64,000 nucleotides of DNA. Source: Acinetobacter soli (GTDB taxonomy: Bacteria; Pseudomonadota; Gammaproteobacteria; Pseudomonadales; Moraxellaceae). The position numbers and the translations under genes were made by a program. Where the stretch lies: the NCBI RefSeq assembly GCF_000760595.1, contig NZ_BBNM01000009.1, positions 62,001 through 126,000 on the forward strand, given 5' to 3'. The notes beneath the pieces are model-generated. The model searched no databases. It saw only the letters and a list, made by a program, of their open reading frames with translations, and had not been told where the DNA came from. How positions within the stretch are numbered: the stretch's first letter is position 1; every line of letters starts with the position of its first letter. Positions 11,614 to 19,300 of this stretch are shown here, one piece after another.

Positions 11614-11639
11614 CAAGGACGCAAAATATCGCGTCCTTG
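11614..11639. terminator. Inverted repeat downstream of the SDR gene
   Basis: Perfect 9-bp arms CAAGGACGC/GCGTCCTTG around an 8-nt loop. No T run follows directly on the plus strand, so termination is likely but not certain. Confidence 0.5.
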
Positions 11640-11675
11640 TCGAGTGAGTTTTTAATCGATGACTTACTCAGCCAC

Positions 11676-12119
11676 TCAGCGGACTGTTTGGTTAATCGCG
11701 GTACCATAGGCGAAGACTTCAACCATTCCACCTTGCATGCCCAGTTCGGTGGTACTTAAACGTAGCCCCATAATATGCGTGCATCCACATTGCTGCGCTT
11801 GAAGTTTAAGCCTAACAATCGCTTCGCGCCGTGCCCGCTCTACCACGGTTTCATAGCTGGTGAGTCTGCCACCAAAGAAATTTTGAATATTGGCAATGAT
11901 GTATTTAAAGTAATCGTGGGAAATTACCACATTACTTGAAACGAATTGTCCCGGCTGAACAGGTTGTACAAAACGATTGGTATCGATTTGAATATGCGCC
12001 AGTAGTCGTTCTTTTTGTTCTAATTCTTTGAGGTGTTTACGCTCAAAGTATCTTCCAAATCCCCAGCCCACGACAAAGAGCACCACAAAAACGCCAAGCT
12101 GAAAAATAAGATTTTCCAT
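11676..12119 (-). CDS. YbjQ/UPF0145-family protein with N-terminal membrane anchor
   Basis: 147 residues. The first about 22 residues form one hydrophobic segment (FQLGVFVVLFVVGWGFG), followed by a charged stretch and then the YbjQ-type domain. That domain is recognisable from FGGRLTSYETVVERARREAI and a C-terminal HIMGLRLSTTE...VFAYGTAI. The family forms pentameric rings, and databases label it a heavy-metal-binding domain without firm proof. A shorter paralogue lies 14 bp upstream, so the two form a tandem pair that may assemble together. No cysteine-rich metal site is obvious apart from QQCGC. Confidence 0.85.
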   Translation of the reverse strand: MENLIFQLGVFVVLFVVGWGFGRYFERKHLKELEQKERLLAHIQIDTNRFVQPVQPGQFVSSNVVISHDYFKYIIANIQNFFGGRLTSYETVVERARREAIVRLKLQAQQCGCTHIMGLRLSTTELGMQGGMVEVFAYGTAINQTVR

Positions 12120-12133
12120 GCAGTTGCCCTTGT

Positions 12134-12481
12134 TTACTGAAACGGATCGGGAAGCTTGGGCGTATTAGGCTGCACAATCACGGCTGTGCCGTATACAAAC
12201 AGCTCCGAAGCACCTTGAGTAATATTGGAGGTCGAAAAGCGAATCCCCACAATGGCATTGGCACCGAGTTGTTGGGCTTTGGCAATCATACGTTGCATCG
12301 CCTCTTGACGCGATTCTTCTAACAGCTCGGTGTAGGCGGTCAACTCACCACCCACAATATTTTTAAGTCCTGCCAGCAAATCACGACCAACATGCTTGCT
12401 TCGAACAGTACTTCCATACACCACGTCGAGTTGCTGCGTAATGTGATGGCCTGGCATATTTTCTAAATTACTTAATAACAT
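12134..12481 (-). CDS. YbjQ/UPF0145-family protein, soluble paralogue
   Basis: 115 residues with no membrane segment. The core reads GRDLLAGLKNIVGGELTAYTELLEESRQEA and NAIVGIRFSTSNI...ELFVYGTAV, the standard YbjQ pattern of a GGE/GGR turn, a conserved helix and a final GTA strand. It is the first gene of a tandem pair with 11676-12119 and is similar in pattern to it. Function unknown; ring-forming assembly is known for the family. Confidence 0.88.
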   Translation of the reverse strand: MLLSNLENMPGHHITQQLDVVYGSTVRSKHVGRDLLAGLKNIVGGELTAYTELLEESRQEAMQRMIAKAQQLGANAIVGIRFSTSNITQGASELFVYGTAVIVQPNTPKLPDPFQ

Positions 12482-12551
12482 ACAGTTTTCTTCTTGGCAT
12501 AATAAATATCAAGATAAGAAAAAAGAAACCACGTTGCAATGAAAAACACAT

Positions 12552-12579
12552 AAAAAAAAGCCCACCGAAGTGAGCTTTT
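12552..12579 (-). terminator. Terminator of the pap2-adeIJK operon
   Basis: On the minus strand a stem of about 7 bp, AGCTCAC/GTGGGCT including one G-T pair, with a stable TTCG loop, is followed by eight T. It lies directly after adeK. Confidence 0.88.
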
Positions 12580-12592
12580 CTAGAGTAATTCA

Positions 12593-14044
12593 TTATTTCT
12601 TATGGCGTTCTGCACTCGATGCCGGATAGGTTACCGTCTGGGTTGAGGTTGCTTTTACACCGCCGCCCAAGGTTTTATACAGCTCGACCTGATTGTTTAA
12701 ATTGGCTTGTTGAAGCAAAAGTAAACCCTGTTCCGCCGAGTACGAGGTACGCTGTGCATCGAGTACCGTCAAGTAACCGTCAATACCCGCACGGAAACGC
12801 GCAGTAGAGAGGGTATAGTTACGGTTCGTTGCTTCCACCAAACGACGCTGTGCCTGTAAACGATCGCCAATGTTATTGCGCGTTGCCAAAGCATCATTTA
12901 CTTCACGAAATGCGGTTTGAATCGACTTTTCGTAGCTTGCTAAAGCCAACTGCTGGTCGGTTTTAGAGATGTTGACATTGGCACGGCGCGTACCCCAGTC
13001 AAAAATTGGTAAGTCGAGACTTGGACCAATCGACCAGATACCTGCACCCGATTTAAACAAATCGCTCAATTCAGTTGACGCATAACCCGCCGTTCCGGTG
13101 AGTGTAATCGTTGGAAATAATGCGGCTTTTGCTGCACCAATATTGGCACCTGCTGCACTGAGTTGATATTCCGAAGATTTCACATCTGGGCGGTTATTAA
13201 GTAAGTCACTTGGTAAACCCGTAGCAAAAATACTTTCACGCGTAATTGAATTGACCGGCTGATTCGGTAGCAAGTTTTGTGGCACTTGCTGACCCACCAA
13301 TAGATCGAGCAGATTTTTGGCCTGAGCCATCTGAGTCTTGTAGTTGGCAACGTCATCACGTGCTGTTTCAACTGAAATTTGAGCCTGACGCAGCGGTACT
13401 TCACTATCAATACCCACATCAAAACGTTTTTTATTCAGGTTGTACGCATCGAGCTGTGATTTCAATGTTTGATCAGCCAGTTTTAAATTGGCAGTTGCAA
13501 ACGAATAGCTCAACCATGCCTGAGCCACCTGACTCACCAGACTGATCTGGGTGGAGTCACGTGCTGCTTGTGTCGAGAGATAATTGTCGAGTGCTGCATC
13601 TTTTAAGCTACGAACACGTCCCCAAAAATCCAGCTCATAGGCAGTCACGCCTAAACCGACCTGATACGTCGAGTAAGGATTGTTTGGATCACGTGTAGAC
13701 GACACTTGACGAATCGCACTACCACTGGCACCAATGGTAGGTAACTGATCGTTTTTGGTAATCTGATACTGTTGTTGCGCACGCTGAATATTCAGTGCAG
13801 CAGTACGTAGATCACGGTTATTGTTGAGCGCCAAATCAATCACTTGCAATAAGCGAGGATCAGAGAAAAAGTCTTTGTAGCCTTGCTCAGCAATAGACGG
13901 TCCTGAAGCATTTGAACTGTAGCTTGCAGGGATATCGGCTTTGGCAACTGGTTCTGGGCCACGCATGCTTTGACACGCGGTCAAAGCAAGCGCAAGTGCA
14001 GATACCGCAATGCTACGACCTGAAATAGACCATACTTTTTGCAT
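12593..14044 (-). CDS. adeK: Outer-membrane channel of the AdeIJK efflux pump
   Basis: TolC/OprM-type outer-membrane factor of the tripartite RND pump. The N terminus is a lipoprotein signal ending in the lipobox ALTAC, followed by two tandem outer-membrane efflux domains of long helices and four barrel strands. About 483 residues from ATG 14044. A GTG at 14047 is in frame, but the ATG matches known AdeK. The start overlaps the adeJ stop as TGATG, pointing to coupled translation. Last gene of the operon, with a strong terminator after it. Confidence 0.96.
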   Translation of the reverse strand: MQKVWSISGRSIAVSALALALTACQSMRGPEPVAKADIPASYSSNASGPSIAEQGYKDFFSDPRLLQVIDLALNNNRDLRTAALNIQRAQQQYQITKNDQLPTIGASGSAIRQVSSTRDPNNPYSTYQVGLGVTAYELDFWGRVRSLKDAALDNYLSTQAARDSTQISLVSQVAQAWLSYSFATANLKLADQTLKSQLDAYNLNKKRFDVGIDSEVPLRQAQISVETARDDVANYKTQMAQAKNLLDLLVGQQVPQNLLPNQPVNSITRESIFATGLPSDLLNNRPDVKSSEYQLSAAGANIGAAKAALFPTITLTGTAGYASTELSDLFKSGAGIWSIGPSLDLPIFDWGTRRANVNISKTDQQLALASYEKSIQTAFREVNDALATRNNIGDRLQAQRRLVEATNRNYTLSTARFRAGIDGYLTVLDAQRTSYSAEQGLLLLQQANLNNQVELYKTLGGGVKATSTQTVTYPASSAERHKK

Positions 14045-17000
14045 CACGATCTGTGCTCCTGATTGTTGATGGTTTTAGGTTTGTACTTAAAGACACTTCG
14101 AATCCACACGAAGAACAATGGAATAAAGAAGATACCTAAAAGTGTTGAGCTGATCACACCGCCAAGAACACCATAGCCGACTGAATGCTGACTACCTGCA
14201 CCTGCACCAGAGGCAAGCGCGAGAGGAAGTACACCAAAGCCGAAGGCGAGGGTGGTCATGATGATTGGACGTAGACGCATTTTAGCGGCATGTAAGGTCG
14301 CTTCAAGTAAGTCTTCACCTTTTTCTTGCAGTTCTTTGGCAAACTCGACAATCAAGATCGCATTTTTTGCCGACAAACCAATCACCGCAATCATGGCAAC
14401 TTGGAAGTAAATGTTATTGGATAAGTTCGGATCGCCTTTAATCATCGAGCCAAAGAAGGTTAACAAAACGGCACCAAATACACCCAATGGCACCACCAGT
14501 AAGACCGAAAACGGAATCGACCAGCTTTCATACAGTGCAGCCAAGCACAAGAATACGATCAGCAACGACAATGCGTACAAGAATGGTGCCTGAGCGCCTG
14601 ATTCGCGTTCTTCAAGCGATAAGCCAGTCCACTCATAGTCAAAGCCTTGTAATCCCATCGATGGTAGTTTGTTAACAATCTCTTCCATGGCCATCATGGC
14701 ATCGCCCGAGCTGACACCCGTTGCTGGAGTACCTTGAAGGTTGACCGAAGACACACCGTTATAACGCTCAAGGCGTGGTGAACCATAGGTCCATTCGCCT
14801 GTCGCAAAGGCAGAGAACGGAACCATGGTGCCCGCACTATTACGAACATACCATTTGTCTAGATCGCCTGGCATCATGCGGCTGGCCGCATCACCTTGCA
14901 AGTAGACTTTTTTCACACGACCACGATCTACGAAGTCGTTAATGTAAGATCCGCCCCATGCAATACTCATGGTGGTGTTGATATCGGAGATACTTACACC
15001 CATCGACCCTGCTTTGGCCTGATCGATATTGATTTGATATTGCGGTGTATCTTCTTGTCCGTTAGGACGAACACCTGTTAAGCGCTTGTCTTGTGCGGCC
15101 ATACCCAAAATGGCATTACGCGCAGCAATCAGCTTGTCATGGCCTTGTCCGCTTGAATCTTTCAACTGCAAGTTAAAGCCTGCTGTGACACCGAGTTCAG
15201 GCATCGACGGCAATTGCAACGGAATGATGTACGATGCGTCTTTGACGATCATATTCAGTGCCATACCGCGCTGGATGATATTCCCAATCTGGGTTTCAGG
15301 CGTGGTTCGCTCACTCCAGTCTTTTAGACGGATAAAGGCAAGACCTGCGTTTTGACCCACACCAGTAAACGAGAAGCCCGATACAGTAAAGATCGACTGA
15401 ACCGAATCTTTTTCCTTATCGAGGAAATAGTTGGTCATGGTATCAATGACTTTACCAGTTCGGTCTAAGGTCGCATTTGGTGGTAACTGCACTAAGGTCA
15501 GTACGATACCTTGGTCTTCTTCTGGTAAGAAAGATGATGGCAGTTTGACAAAAACAAAGACCAAAATCCCGACCACAGCAGCATACAAAAGTCCAGAGAA
15601 TAACTTGTGATGCAACATGCGCCCCACACCATTTTGATAGCCATTCGATAGACGATCAAAACTGTGGTTAAACCAGCGGAAAAAGCGGGCAAATACATTG
15701 TTACTTGGCTTTTTGTTTGGATCATGCTGTTTAAGCAAGGTCGCACACAGGGCAGGGGTGAAAGTCAGAGCTACGATTAGCGAGAGCACCATCGCGGTGA
15801 CCAGCGTAATCGAAAACTGACGATAAATGACCCCGGTAGTGCCAGAGAAAAATGCCATCGGTACGAATACCGCAGAAAGTACACTGGTAATCCCGATCAG
15901 GGCGCCAGAAATTTGCTGCATCGAGTGTTCGGTCGCAGTGACGGGGTCACTGTGTTCTTCAGCCATTACCCGTTCGACGTTTTCGACCACCACAATTGCA
16001 TCATCGACCAAGAGACCAATGGCCAGTACCATGGCAAACATGGTCAGGGTGTTGATGGAGAAGCCAAAAATATTGATGACGGCGAAGGTTCCGAGTACAA
16101 CTACAGGCACTGCAAGCGTTGGAATAATCGTTGCACGCCAGTTTTGTAGGAACAAGAACATCACGATAAACACCAGTACCACAGCTTCAATCAGTGTATG
16201 TACAACACTTTCAATCGAGAGGCGGATAAACGGTGTTGTGTCATACGCAAGCTGATCTTTTAAACCGGCAGGGTAGTTCTTACGTAACTGTTCTAAACGG
16301 TTTTCAACAGCTTGTGCAGTGTCTAACGCATTGGCACCTGTTGCAAGCTTGATAGCAAGACCACCCGCAGCTTTGCCGTTGTATTTCGACTCAAACTGAT
16401 AATTGTCTGAACCAAGTTCTACACGCGCAACATCTTGGAGTCGAACTTGAGCACCACCTGCGGTGTTTTTCAAGAAGATATTACGGAATTCTTCTGGCGT
16501 TTGAAGCAGACTTTGCGCAGTTACTGTCGCGTTCAGAACTTGCCCATTGACGGCAGGTGCACCACCTAACTGACCCACTGCAACTTGCGCATTTTGAGCT
16601 TTAAGTGCAGTTGCTACGTCACTTGGTGTAAGTTGATAGCTGGTAAGTTTGGCTGGATCGAGCCAGATTCGCATAGCATAAGAGCCACCAAATACCTGAA
16701 TCTCACCTACGCCTTCTACACGGCTAAGGGGTTCAGAAATATTTGAGTTTACGTAATCTTTAATGTCTGCATCAGACAGGCTGCCATCAGGTGAATAAAA
16801 TGCGATTACCTGTAAGAAGCTGCTGCCCGATTTGGTCACTTTCACGCCTTGGCGCTGTACATCTTCAGGTAAGAGTGCCGTCGCAGACTGCAACTTGTTT
16901 TGCACCTGTACCTGTGCGATATCTGGATCAATGCCTTGTTCAAAGTTTAATTGAATTGAGGCCTGACCGTTACCAGCACTGTTTGATGAAATATAACGTA

Positions 17001-17223
17001 AGCCATCCAGACCATTCATCTGTTGCTCAATAATCTGTGTCACTGTGTTTTCAACAGTTTGAGCAGATGCACCTGGATAAGTTGCAGCAATAGTAATGGT
17101 AGGCGGCGCAATCGTAGGATATTGTGCAATTGGCATTTTGGTCAGCGTAAGAATACCCGCCAACATAATGACCAATGCAATCACCCACGCAAAAATGGGG
17201 CGATGAATAAAAAACTTAGCCAT
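14044..17223 (-). CDS. adeJ: RND multidrug efflux permease AdeJ
   Basis: Inner-membrane proton-driven exporter of the HAE1 RND family, 1059 residues. It takes up drugs, dyes, detergents and lipids from the periplasm and hands them to AdeK through AdeI. The sequence starts with the typical MAKFFIHRPIFAWVIALVIMLAG. It has twelve hydrophobic segments, two large periplasmic loops, and the proton-relay pair of Asp residues in TM4 (LAIGLLVDDAIVVVENVER). The C-terminal half repeats the fold. It lies 12 bp after adeI. AdeIJK is intrinsic to Acinetobacter and contributes to baseline drug tolerance. Confidence 0.98.
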   Translation of the reverse strand: MAKFFIHRPIFAWVIALVIMLAGILTLTKMPIAQYPTIAPPTITIAATYPGASAQTVENTVTQIIEQQMNGLDGLRYISSNSAGNGQASIQLNFEQGIDPDIAQVQVQNKLQSATALLPEDVQRQGVKVTKSGSSFLQVIAFYSPDGSLSDADIKDYVNSNISEPLSRVEGVGEIQVFGGSYAMRIWLDPAKLTSYQLTPSDVATALKAQNAQVAVGQLGGAPAVNGQVLNATVTAQSLLQTPEEFRNIFLKNTAGGAQVRLQDVARVELGSDNYQFESKYNGKAAGGLAIKLATGANALDTAQAVENRLEQLRKNYPAGLKDQLAYDTTPFIRLSIESVVHTLIEAVVLVFIVMFLFLQNWRATIIPTLAVPVVVLGTFAVINIFGFSINTLTMFAMVLAIGLLVDDAIVVVENVERVMAEEHSDPVTATEHSMQQISGALIGITSVLSAVFVPMAFFSGTTGVIYRQFSITLVTAMVLSLIVALTFTPALCATLLKQHDPNKKPSNNVFARFFRWFNHSFDRLSNGYQNGVGRMLHHKLFSGLLYAAVVGILVFVFVKLPSSFLPEEDQGIVLTLVQLPPNATLDRTGKVIDTMTNYFLDKEKDSVQSIFTVSGFSFTGVGQNAGLAFIRLKDWSERTTPETQIGNIIQRGMALNMIVKDASYIIPLQLPSMPELGVTAGFNLQLKDSSGQGHDKLIAARNAILGMAAQDKRLTGVRPNGQEDTPQYQINIDQAKAGSMGVSISDINTTMSIAWGGSYINDFVDRGRVKKVYLQGDAASRMMPGDLDKWYVRNSAGTMVPFSAFATGEWTYGSPRLERYNGVSSVNLQGTPATGVSSGDAMMAMEEIVNKLPSMGLQGFDYEWTGLSLEERESGAQAPFLYALSLLIVFLCLAALYESWSIPFSVLLVVPLGVFGAVLLTFFGSMIKGDPNLSNNIYFQVAMIAVIGLSAKNAILIVEFAKELQEKGEDLLEATLHAAKMRLRPIIMTTLAFGFGVLPLALASGAGAGSQHSVGYGVLGGVISSTLLGIFFIPLFFVWIRSVFKYKPKTINNQEHRS

Positions 17224-17235
17224 TCTGTCTACCCC

Positions 17236-18510
17236 TTATGTATTTGAAGTAGTTTTTTGATCAGAAGGCGCCTTGTTCTGTTCAGTCATTTGTGGCTTGC
17301 CTGAGGTTGCTCCTTGAGCAGCTGCACCTTGTGGAGCGGCTGATTGCTCAGGTTTGGCCTGATATGGCTCAACCTTCACCTGCTGGCCTTCTTTAACTTT
17401 AGCTACGCCATCGACAATGACTTTATCGCCCTGTTTCAAGCCGCCAGTCACGATCCAGTTTTGACCTTGAACGCCAGAGGTCTGGATTTGACGTGTTTCA
17501 ACCACACCTTTGGCATTGGCAATCATTGCAGTGGCTTGACCCGTTGGCGTACGGGTAACCGCAGCTTGTGGAATCAAATATGCATTTGGAATAACGGCCT
17601 GTGCAATCTGCGCCGTGGCGTACATGCCCGGTAACAACAAGTGATTCGGGTTTGGAAACACCGCGCGTACCGTAATGGTGCCGGTTTCGGTGCTCACAGA
17701 CGCATCAGAGAACGCCAATCGCCCTTCAATTGGATACATTGAACCATCTTCAAGACGAAGTTTGACTTTGGTGTTATTACTGTTGTCTAGGCTACCTTTG
17801 CTCAGTTGCTGACGCAAACGAAGTAATTCGGCACTAGACTGCTGAATATCGACATAAATCGGGTCAAGCTGTTGAATGCTGACCAACGCTGTGGTCTGGT
17901 TTGCAGTCACCAAAGCACCCGCTGTAACCGACGATTTACCCGATTGACCCGAAATAGGTGAGCGAATGGTCGAATAGCCCAGATCGACTTCTGCATTTTT
18001 CACTTGTGCGCGTGCAGCCGCAACTTGTGCTTCGGCAACGTTGACCTGACCCACTAAATCGTCATAATCCTGTTTGGCCACGGCATTGCTCGAAACCAAT
18101 TGCTTATAACGGTTGAGTTTGGTTCTTAATGAACTGAGGTTGGCCTGTTGTTGCAACAGCGCAGCTTTTGCATTGTCGAGTGTGGCACGGTTGGTTCGAG
18201 AGTCGAGCTCATAAAGCGCTTGACCTTCACGTACGTAGCTGCCTTCTGCAAACAGGCGTTTTAAAATAATACCGCTGGTCTGTGGACGAACCTCAGAAAT
18301 CTGGTACGCCGATGTGCGTCCAGACAATTCCACAGATTGTTCTACGCTTTGTGGTTGAGCAACAATGACACCTACTTGAGGAGGTGGCATCTGCTGTGCA
18401 GCTGCCGCTTGCTCAGCATTCTTGGAATCTTTGCTACAACCAACAAGTGCAATACTTGTTGCCAATGCGCAAGCAGTAAGGGCAGGAACCCAAAGCTTAG
18501 CCGACGTCAT
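17236..18510 (-). CDS. adeI: Membrane-fusion protein AdeI of the AdeIJK pump
   Basis: Periplasmic adaptor joining AdeJ and AdeK, 424 residues. The N terminus is a lipoprotein signal with lipobox ALVGC. Next come the lipoyl half-motifs, a helical hairpin (about 100-170), a beta barrel and the membrane-proximal domain (VVETRQIQTSGVQG). The C-terminal tail is low-complexity, rich in Gln, Ala, Pro and Thr. The start ATG overlaps the stop of the upstream PAP2 gene as ATGA, and AGGTG lies a few bases upstream. Both features support translation coupling with that gene. Confidence 0.97.
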   Translation of the reverse strand: MTSAKLWVPALTACALATSIALVGCSKDSKNAEQAAAAQQMPPPQVGVIVAQPQSVEQSVELSGRTSAYQISEVRPQTSGIILKRLFAEGSYVREGQALYELDSRTNRATLDNAKAALLQQQANLSSLRTKLNRYKQLVSSNAVAKQDYDDLVGQVNVAEAQVAAARAQVKNAEVDLGYSTIRSPISGQSGKSSVTAGALVTANQTTALVSIQQLDPIYVDIQQSSAELLRLRQQLSKGSLDNSNNTKVKLRLEDGSMYPIEGRLAFSDASVSTETGTITVRAVFPNPNHLLLPGMYATAQIAQAVIPNAYLIPQAAVTRTPTGQATAMIANAKGVVETRQIQTSGVQGQNWIVTGGLKQGDKVIVDGVAKVKEGQQVKVEPYQAKPEQSAAPQGAAAQGATSGKPQMTEQNKAPSDQKTTSNT

Positions 18511-19148
18511 TCTTTCACCTCATTTAGATTCTTATCTAAAAATAATTTGTTTTTGTCTAACTTGGTTGTTAATAGCCCCAGCCAAAGCAACGAGGTCCAA
18601 ATTAAACCAATGCCCCAGCCTGCCAGTACATCGGTAGGATAGTGAACCCCGACGTAAACTCTTGAAACCCCCATCATGCCAAACCACAGCAAGGCCACAA
18701 ATGCAATTGGGAAATACCGGGGATGGTGGCGGTAAATCAACAGCGCGAGGCCTGCAAGTGTGGCTGCATAAACACTGTGAGCACTTGGAAACGATGCACC
18801 ATAACTGTTGACGATGTGATACATCTCTGGCGGACGCGGTCTATCGAAGCACCATTTAAAGAGCCACCCCAATCCTATACTGCCCAACACACTTAAAACG
18901 ATAAAGACGACAATTGCTTTTTTACCGTTTAAGAAGTGGATAAGGCACCACAGCACAGTAATAAGAAGCACCGCAGGCATACCACCCAAGAAAGCAAGTC
19001 CGGTTGAAAGATGGTCAAATGCTGGATTCCTATGTTCACTCAACAACTGTACGACAGAAATGTCCCAAAACTGAGCGGTAGGAGAAAATAAAGCAGAAAC
19101 GCCAACAATGAAAAAAATACAACCAATACAAAGCAGTAGGTATGGCAT
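18507..19148 (-). CDS. PAP2-family phosphatase, first gene of the adeIJK operon
   Basis: Membrane phosphatase of about 213 residues, start ATG 19148 (a GTG at 19151 is in frame). It has the classical PAP2 signature: KWCFDRPRPP, SYGASFPSAHS and SRVYVGVHYPTDVLAGW, with about six hydrophobic segments. It may dephosphorylate phosphatidic acid, phosphatidylglycerophosphate or undecaprenyl pyrophosphate; the substrate is not deducible. Its stop overlaps the adeI start by 4 bp, so it should be made from the same mRNA as the pump. That is a notable pairing of lipid metabolism with efflux. Its regulation would follow the promoter at 19201-19229. Confidence 0.93.
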   Translation of the reverse strand: MPYLLLCIGCIFFIVGVSALFSPTAQFWDISVVQLLSEHRNPAFDHLSTGLAFLGGMPAVLLITVLWCLIHFLNGKKAIVVFIVLSVLGSIGLGWLFKWCFDRPRPPEMYHIVNSYGASFPSAHSVYAATLAGLALLIYRHHPRYFPIAFVALLWFGMMGVSRVYVGVHYPTDVLAGWGIGLIWTSLLWLGLLTTKLDKNKLFLDKNLNEVKE

Positions 19149-19198
19149 CACAGCAACCTTTACTGTTACCGAGGCCTTTGGCCAAGGATTGTGGAGTT

Positions 19199-19229
19199 AA
19201 AGTGTACTTTCGAGTACACTTTTTTTCAA
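19199..19229 (-). promoter_or_regulatory. Promoter of pap2-adeIJK with overlapping inverted repeat (candidate operator)
   Basis: On the minus strand, -35 TTGAAA (19229-19224), a 17-bp spacer and -10 TACACT (19206-19201) lie about 50 bp upstream of the PAP2 start. An inverted repeat with 10-bp arms AAAGTGTACT/AGTACACTTT and a 4-nt centre (19199-19222) covers the spacer and the -10. That is the position expected for a repressor site. AdeN, a TetR-type repressor of adeIJK, is the obvious candidate; this link is inference. On the plus strand the same hairpin plus T run could also stop transcripts. Confidence 0.6.
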
Positions 19230-19300
19230 GTCTAATATGCCTGATAGTAATTTCATTCTGAACAATTTTTAAGTTGCTTTAACATTACACAACAAAATTG

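Noticed and set aside
14411-16255. Several plus-strand open frames inside adeJ
   Set aside because: They lie antisense to an intact RND permease in the same codon register and lack ribosome-binding sites.
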